A stretch of 38,249 nt of DNA from an uncultured Pelagibacteraceae bacterium (GTDB lineage Bacteria > Pseudomonadota > Alphaproteobacteria > Pelagibacterales > Pelagibacteraceae). Below are positions 33,402 to 38,249 of the stretch, one piece after another. How positions within the stretch are numbered: the first letter of the stretch is position 1; each line of letters begins with the position of its first letter. Position numbers and translations under genes: made by a program. The notes under the pieces are model-generated. The model did no database searches and had not been told where the DNA came from. It saw only the letters and a list, made by a program, of their open reading frames with translations. Location: the NCBI GenBank assembly GCA_902517495.1, contig CABYCO010000011.1:1-38249 (forward strand). Direction: 5' to 3'.

Positions 33402-35202
33402 TAATGTAATTTTTTTCTCTTCTTTAGAATGGAATACTCAAAGGCAAGTGGTCCACGAATATTGTGAGTATCTTGCAAAAAAAAAAATTAACGTTCTATT
33501 TATTGAAAATACTGGCGTAAGATCTTTTGAACTTAAAGATAGCAGAAGACTTGGAAGAGCTATTAAGAATTTTTTTAAGTTACGAAATTTATTTTATAAG
33601 GTAGATGATAATATAACAATATTTAGGCCTATTTATGTACCTTTTTTTCAGTATTCGAGTTTAATGGTTTTTCTAAATTCATTTATAATAAATTTTTTTA
33701 TATCAATCTGGGTTAAAGGAAATAATATTTCTAATTTTAGTTGTGTATCTTTTTTGCCTACACCGTTAATCCAAAATCTAATTAAAAAGTTAAAACCAAA
33801 AAGTTTAATATACTATTGTATTGATAATTTAGCCTTAAAATCTTCTAACTATGAAATATTTAAAAAGTACGAAAATAACCTTTTTAAAATCGCAAATCTA
33901 GTAATTTGTACCTCACGTATTTTAGAAAAAAATGCAAAAAAATTTAGTAATAATGTAATTTATGTACCAAGCGGAGTTAATTATAAAAAATTAAACTTTT
34001 ATGAAGATAATATAAATATTGCCGAAAAACTATTCTTTGAAAATCTTAAAGGCACAGTTTTTGGGTATGTTGGAGCCATAAGAGATATAATAGATTATAA
34101 TTATATAAAAAAAATAATCAAAGAAACAAAAAACTCTTATTTTGTTTTTGTTGGGCCGATAATTACTGAGCCACCTAAAGAAATCCAAGTTATGTCAAAT
34201 GTATTTTTTATAGGACAAAAAAATCATAACCAAATTCCGTCATACATCAGTAAATTTGATATTTGCCTTATACCATATCAGAAAAATGATTTTACAGATG
34301 CTATTTATCCTACAAAGATTAATGAATATTTAAGTCTTGGAAAACCAATAGTATCAATTCCAATATACGAGGTAAATAAATTTAGTAAAGAAAACTTTGA
34401 TATTATTAACTTTCTTGACTTAGGCCATAACATAGAAGATCAGATAAAAAAAATTCTAGTCAAAGATGAGCATAAAATTAAATTAAGAAAAGAAATTGCA
34501 CAAAATAATGACTGGAATAAAAGATTTGAAATAATTGAAAGTAAACTAGATGAAAAAATAAAAAAAAAACAAATAGATTGGGACAACTATATTTCTTTAA
34601 AAACTAAAAAATATCAAAAGTATTTTTTAAGATTTTTTTTAATATTTGCCATGAGTATCTTTATATTTACAAATGAAAGTATTAAATTATTAGCTGCAAA
34701 AAATTTAATTGTAGATAACAAAGATTTTAAATCTGATACGATTGTTGTATTTAGTGGATATGGAAATTCAAAATATCATAATTTTGAGTACAGACAAAGA
34801 ATTAAAGATGTTGAAGATTATCTTACGAAAAATAATGTAGAAAATATTTTAATTTATGGGAGAAATAAAATTATTAATGAAAATGAAATTATTGCAAGTT
34901 TTTTAGTCAAAAAAGGATATAAGAATAATTTAATTTTAATTAACGATAAACTCAATAATACCATGGAAAACGTTAATCTTGTGAAAAGAGAATTAGATAA
35001 GATCGACGTAAAAGAAATAGTATTTTTTAGCTCACCATTACTTTACAAAAGAATTGAAATGTTGTGGAAAAAAAAAGATAAACAAATAAAAATATATTTT
35101 TATAATTCAAATATTTTAAATAATAAAAAAGATATTAATGGTTTTATTATACTTTACGAATATTTAGCTATTTCTTATAACTTCTTAAGGGGATGGATTT
35201 AA
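33394..35202 (+). CDS. Glycosyltransferase fused to a membrane-anchored DUF218 (YdcF-like) domain
   Basis: A 602-residue two-part protein. Residues 1-390 form a GT-B glycosyltransferase similar to TuaH-type enzymes: FSSLEWNTQRQVVHEY (8-23), YYCIDNLA (140-147), VPSGVNYKKL (191-200), FGYVGAIRD (223-231) and PTKINEYLSLGKP (306-318). A basic linker leads to one membrane segment at about 409-426. Residues 447-600 look like a DUF218 domain: DTIVVFSGYGN (448-458), ILIYGR (485-490), NTMENV (522-527) and EIVFFSSP (541-548). DUF218 proteins (YdcF, SanA, ElyC) are linked to envelope glycan or lipid-carrier metabolism, with no settled reaction. No stop or frameshift lies between the parts. The fusion suggests that the two activities meet at the membrane. 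Confidence 0.82.
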   Translation: MDNNVIFFSSLEWNTQRQVVHEYCEYLAKKKINVLFIENTGVRSFELKDSRRLGRAIKNFFKLRNLFYKVDDNITIFRPIYVPFFQYSSLMVFLNSFIINFFISIWVKGNNISNFSCVSFLPTPLIQNLIKKLKPKSLIYYCIDNLALKSSNYEIFKKYENNLFKIANLVICTSRILEKNAKKFSNNVIYVPSGVNYKKLNFYEDNINIAEKLFFENLKGTVFGYVGAIRDIIDYNYIKKIIKETKNSYFVFVGPIITEPPKEIQVMSNVFFIGQKNHNQIPSYISKFDICLIPYQKNDFTDAIYPTKINEYLSLGKPIVSIPIYEVNKFSKENFDIINFLDLGHNIEDQIKKILVKDEHKIKLRKEIAQNNDWNKRFEIIESKLDEKIKKKQIDWDNYISLKTKKYQKYFLRFFLIFAMSIFIFTNESIKLLAAKNLIVDNKDFKSDTIVVFSGYGNSKYHNFEYRQRIKDVEDYLTKNNVENILIYGRNKIINENEIIASFLVKKGYKNNLILINDKLNNTMENVNLVKRELDKIDVKEIVFFSSPLLYKRIEMLWKKKDKQIKIYFYNSNILNNKKDINGFIILYEYLAISYNFLRGWI

Positions 35203-36017
35203 TTTTTTTCTAGCTGGAAACTAATTGCCTTACGATAGCTCTCAAAACTCATTTTTTTAAAACCGTGAAAAAAATTCATCTTACTGTTATATATCAAAGC
35301 AGAATTTTTTATTGTCTTAGGTACAAATATTAATTTTTTAAAATCAGGATCATCGTAGATTCCTGTTGAACCAGATTCTTCTGCATTCTCAGACCCATCT
35401 ACAAAATATATTATGTTAACAAGATTTCGAACGTGGATATCATCCACTGTAGTATCTTGATGAGGAATCAAAAATGAATCTTTTTTAGCCGAGGAAGCAA
35501 CAATCGAAAAAACTTTATATCCGGTTTCACCAAGAGATTTATTAATTTGAATTTCAAATTCTTTGGAAATTATAAAATTATAAAATTTTGTAATAGCTAG
35601 ATTTTTTTTAAAATCATAAGAATTTGTAAATTGTTTATTCAAATATCTAAAACCAAAATTATAGTTTTTTAACGGACTATCTGCTGCATAAAAAAAACAA
35701 TTATTTGGCCAATAATTATTTATATGCTTATAACATTTATCTGTAAGAAAATTTTCAATAAAAAAATAACCTGAATCTTTAAATTGCTTTCTTGTGATTA
35801 AATTATTAATTTCTTTAAGATTAAAACTTATTTCATGTTCATTTTCAGCACGAATAAATTTTTTTTTTACTTTATTATAAAAGTTATAAAATTTATTTTT
35901 AGTATATTTAATATTTTTTAAAATTTTATTTAGTACTAAATTTTTTTGATTATATAATTGTCCATAATAATTTTTATTTGCAAATTCTTCTTGTTTTTTT
36001 GAGTAGTTTACAGCCAT
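35199..36017 (-). CDS. 2-oxoglutarate/Fe(II)-dependent oxygenase
   Basis: A 272-residue protein with a basic, probably helical N-terminus (1-70) and a C-terminal double-stranded beta-helix. The iron ligands can be placed at His186 and Asp188 (IPHQD) and His251 (FFHGF), with Arg262 (YRKAISFQL) for 2-oxoglutarate. LVNIIYFVDGS and GSTGIYDDP lie between. The pattern fits small prolyl-4-hydroxylase-like or glycan-locus oxygenases and differs from the oxygenase at 29061. The substrate is unknown; hydroxylation of a sugar or its acyl group is an inference from location. The gene converges on the fusion gene with a 4-nt overlap and diverges from the next gene across 99 nt. Confidence 0.75.
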   Translation of the reverse strand: MAVNYSKKQEEFANKNYYGQLYNQKNLVLNKILKNIKYTKNKFYNFYNKVKKKFIRAENEHEISFNLKEINNLITRKQFKDSGYFFIENFLTDKCYKHINNYWPNNCFFYAADSPLKNYNFGFRYLNKQFTNSYDFKKNLAITKFYNFIISKEFEIQINKSLGETGYKVFSIVASSAKKDSFLIPHQDTTVDDIHVRNLVNIIYFVDGSENAEESGSTGIYDDPDFKKLIFVPKTIKNSALIYNSKMNFFHGFKKMSFESYRKAISFQLEKN

Positions 36018-36116
36018 ATCAATATTTATTTATAATTTATTTTAAAAAACTTATTGATTAGTTAGTATATAATTATTAATCAAATTTTATGCAAATTAAA
36101 TATATATGTTTAAATT
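36018..36116. promoter_or_regulatory. Divergent intergenic region with an interrupted inverted repeat around TATAAT
   Basis: This 99-nt gap lies between the start of the oxygenase (-) and the start of the GT-like gene (+), so both promoters are expected here. A perfect TATAAT occurs at 36068-36073. It sits between two 7-base inverted arms, TTGATTA (36054-36060) and TAATCAA (36077-36083), separated by 16 nt. The arms could be a regulator site, but no well-placed -35 box for this TATAAT is visible, and chance matches are common in such AT-rich DNA. Confidence 0.35.
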
Positions 36117-36911
36117 ATGAAAATTTCTTCTTTAAATAATATAATTAAAAATAATTCAATAGCCTTGGTAATTATCTCTTCATATGAAAGATCATATTTG
36201 TGGCATGATATTTCATTGTATTGGAACCGGTATAACAAAAAAGTCAAAATTAAAAAATATATTTTTAGCAATTATTCAAAAAAAAAATTTCTTAACGGTT
36301 TTCAAATATTAGCAAGTGATCAAGATAAAAACTGGTCTAAAAGAAATATAAATAATCTTAGTAAAATAAAGGAAAAAAATATAATTTTGTTACTTGATGA
36401 TTTTTTATTATATCAACAAACGAATTATTCAAATCTCTCAAATTCTTTAAATTTTTTTTCTAAAAATAAAATCAAATACTTAAGGTTATCACCATTTCCT
36501 TATGACAATATTCAAAGCGATAAAAATATATACTTGGTTCCAGATTATGCATTTCATAAGATAAATTTACAAATTTCAATTTGGAATAAATCATTTCTTA
36601 AATGTTGTCTTAAAAATTCAAAAAATCCATGGAGTTTTGAAATAAATAATTCTTATAAACACAGAAAAAGTACAATTTTTTCTACTAACTTTGTTAATTT
36701 TTATTATTACGAAATTATTAATAAAGATTTATTAATTCCTTTTTTGCCAAAAATTATATTGAAAAAAAAAATTATAAAAAAAATAAAAAAAAGAAAGTTA
36801 TTACAAAAATTGACTTTCTTTTTTGGATTACTTAAATTCAAGCTATTATATGCTTTACCACACAAATTTAGATATAATTTTATGAAAAAGAGACTTAAAA
36901 AAAAAATTTAA
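36117..36911 (+). CDS. Putative GT-A-type glycosyltransferase, small
   Basis: A 264-residue basic protein. After a strand-rich N-terminus with SIALVIISSYERS (14-26) there is IILLLDDFLL (89-98), where the Asp pair takes the place of a DxD metal site. LRLSPFPYD (122-130), LQISIWNKSFL (151-161) and NPWSFE (170-175) follow. The late W-x-K/R-x-x-L and NPW-x-x-E pattern is one I associate with small GT-A glycosyltransferases in bacterial glycan loci. The C-terminal 60 residues are strongly basic with a hydrophobic patch and could bind the membrane surface. It stands alone on the + strand between two - strand genes. Donor and acceptor are unknown. Confidence 0.6.
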   Translation: MKISSLNNIIKNNSIALVIISSYERSYLWHDISLYWNRYNKKVKIKKYIFSNYSKKKFLNGFQILASDQDKNWSKRNINNLSKIKEKNIILLLDDFLLYQQTNYSNLSNSLNFFSKNKIKYLRLSPFPYDNIQSDKNIYLVPDYAFHKINLQISIWNKSFLKCCLKNSKNPWSFEINNSYKHRKSTIFSTNFVNFYYYEIINKDLLIPFLPKIILKKKIIKKIKKRKLLQKLTFFFGLLKFKLLYALPHKFRYNFMKKRLKKKI

Positions 36912-36920
36912 TCTACTTTT

Positions 36921-38129
36921 TTAATGCCCACACGCTTTATAATATTTATTAAGAGATGTCATTAAATATATTATGTTAAAAGTTTCGAAATTTGATAATT
37001 TGTATTTTAAAGAATTTTTAAAACTATGTTTTATTTTTGGAGTCAAAAATTTATATATTTGAGAATGACTTAAATTATTAATATTTTTTTCTAATATTTG
37101 TATTGAATTCTTAACACTATCATTATTTAAATAATATCTCATCCTATCATATCGACTATGTAGTAAAAATTTTTCTTTAGAGGAATCATAATGTTTATTC
37201 CAGTATTTACTATTTATAATCATTTCATTCATTAATACTTTTTTAAAATTAGATTTATTTTTGAATTTATTTTTTTTTTCAATACTTTGCATTAAGATAA
37301 CTGATCTTGAATAAGAATAAGTCAATTCAGGACCAACTTTTAAAAATTTAAAATTATTATCTACCAATTGTTTTAAAGTCTTTAAGGATTGGTAATCAGT
37401 AGAGTGAGCCTCATAAACAAAATTATTTTTAATACTAAATTTTTTTTTCTTTTTAAAAGTACCTAAATCAGGAATAATCGCTGATTTATTTAAATATTTC
37501 ATCCCAGCCTCGACCACTAGTCCAAATTTATTTTTATATGGTGCTTTTTTATTAAAAATTTTTGTATAAAAATTGAATTCATTGATAATTTTATTTAATG
37601 AAGTTTTTTTAATCTTTTCTTTTTTATCGCTTCCAGCAATGGGGACTTCAGAACCAACAACAAAAAAAATTAAAGAACTTTTCTTAATTATTATTTTTTG
37701 AAATAATTTTTTTGTTCTCACGAAAACTTTTTTAATATTAAAGGTTTTATCATCTGCACACTTAATAGATGTATCAATATGAATTTTACAAAAACCATTT
37801 TCTATATAAGAATTTATCAAAGAGATTGATTTCCTGAGCGATATTTTTGATACATCATCCTTCCAAGGCAAAGGTCCAAGATGATCTCCTCCTAAAAAAA
37901 CTTTATTAGTAAAATTAATCTTTTTTTTAAGTATTCCTAATTTTTTACAAAAAATTTTGGGTGTCATTTTTGTATACCCACCCTCTTGATTAACTTGATT
38001 TGATGTACATTCGATTAAACAGGGAAAATTATTTATCTTACAATAAATTAATATTATTTTAATAACATCCATATTTGATGTACAAAATGATGGTAAAGAT
38101 TTATGTTCTAAAATTTTATTTAATCTCAT
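36921..38129 (-). CDS. D-tagatose-bisphosphate aldolase GatZ/KbaZ-like subunit
   Basis: A 402-residue protein with the GatZ/KbaZ signature: IECTSNQVNQEGGYTKMTP (39-57), FLGGDHLGPLPW (78-89), KIHIDTS (115-121), GSEVPIAG (159-166), EAHSTDYQ (240-247), KVGPELT (264-270) and a DRMRYY group near 325. In the galactitol and N-acetylgalactosamine pathways GatZ/KbaZ is usually regarded as the non-catalytic partner of the GatY/KbaY class II aldolase. Here no GatY/KbaY, sugar kinase or PTS gene is visible, and the setting is a glycan locus. It may therefore have its own aldolase-type activity making or cleaving a ketose phosphate for a rare sugar. Its start overlaps the end of an upstream - strand gene by 14 nt. 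Confidence 0.85.
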   Translation of the reverse strand: MRLNKILEHKSLPSFCTSNMDVIKIILIYCKINNFPCLIECTSNQVNQEGGYTKMTPKIFCKKLGILKKKINFTNKVFLGGDHLGPLPWKDDVSKISLRKSISLINSYIENGFCKIHIDTSIKCADDKTFNIKKVFVRTKKLFQKIIIKKSSLIFFVVGSEVPIAGSDKKEKIKKTSLNKIINEFNFYTKIFNKKAPYKNKFGLVVEAGMKYLNKSAIIPDLGTFKKKKKFSIKNNFVYEAHSTDYQSLKTLKQLVDNNFKFLKVGPELTYSYSRSVILMQSIEKKNKFKNKSNFKKVLMNEMIINSKYWNKHYDSSKEKFLLHSRYDRMRYYLNNDSVKNSIQILEKNINNLSHSQIYKFLTPKIKHSFKNSLKYKLSNFETFNIIYLMTSLNKYYKACGH

Positions 38130-38249
38130 TTCGAAAATATTTTTCCCAATATTTTATTTCATTATACTCATTTAAAGTTCCGATGTGGTTATAATTATCT
38201 AATAAAATAAATCTAAATTTATATCTTTTCTCATTTAATAAAAAACTTA
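38116..38249 (-). CDS. 3' end of a further - strand gene, partial
   Basis: On the - strand a frame is open from the window edge and ends at TAA (38118-38116), giving 43 residues that end in YWEKYFRNEIK. Its last 14 nt overlap the start of the GatZ/KbaZ-like gene, the same close packing seen throughout the locus. The other two - strand frames have stops close to the edge. The fragment is too short to identify. IGTLNEYNEIKYWEKYF recalls the end of a sugar nucleotidyltransferase, but that is only an impression. Confidence 0.45.
   Translation of the reverse strand, partial: SFLLNEKRYKFRFILLDNYNHIGTLNEYNEIKYWEKYFRNEIK

Noticed and set aside
1-38249. CRISPR array, tRNA, rRNA, insertion sequence or phage genes
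   Set aside because: No regularly spaced repeats, cloverleaf-like sequence, transposase, integrase or terminal inverted repeats were found on reading both strands.

Overview
The window is extremely AT-rich, almost wholly coding and rich in Lys, Asn and Ile. Genes overlap or abut, often at TAATG or ATGA junctions, and few have a recognisable Shine-Dalgarno sequence. These traits fit a streamlined marine bacterium, most likely a SAR11 (Pelagibacter-like) alphaproteobacterium, in its surface-polysaccharide hypervariable region. No rRNA, tRNA or housekeeping marker is present, so the taxon is an inference. I saw no CRISPR array, insertion sequence, integrase or tRNA. No stretch over 300 bases lacks a gene; the longest gap is 139 bases.

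Region 1 (1-7992, + strand) is the tail of a pseudaminic-acid-type nonulosonic acid locus. It holds a NeuD/PglD-like acyltransferase cut by the window edge, a 66-residue protein, PseI, PseB and PseC. These are followed by an unassigned 320-residue protein, a methyltransferase, an aldo/keto reductase and a class III aminotransferase.

Region 2 (8000-14460) is a strand mosaic. On the - strand are a CMP-sugar synthetase and an SDR. On the + strand is a second, shorter NeuB-type synthase. On the - strand again are two tandem pairs of radical SAM/SPASM enzyme plus Gfo/Idh/MocA oxidoreductase. Together with the reductase and aminotransferase of region 1 this looks like a second, non-standard nonulosonic or deoxy-amino-sugar pathway. 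The two radical SAM plus reductase pairs are the most novel-looking part of the window.

Region 3 (14519-35202, + strand) is a run of 17 genes with no gap above 10 nt, probably one operon, for assembly and export of a polysaccharide. It contains a PglK-like ABC flippase, a Wzz-like protein, a WecA-like initiating transferase, a Wzx flippase, an EpsG/Wzy-like polymerase and a Wzy_C-type ligase or polymerase. It also has UDP-glucuronate 4-epimerase, a UDP-HexNAc 6-dehydrogenase, an AsnB-like amidotransferase (plausibly making a uronamide), several glycosyltransferases, a methyltransferase, a 2-oxoglutarate oxygenase, an alkaline-phosphatase-fold protein and a glycosyltransferase fused to a DUF218 domain.

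Region 4 (35199-38249) has a second 2-oxoglutarate oxygenase (-), a small GT-A-like protein (+), a GatZ/KbaZ-type aldolase subunit (-) and the 3' end of one more - strand gene. The whole window reads as sugar-nucleotide synthesis, glycan decoration, membrane flipping and polymerisation for a variable cell-surface glycan.
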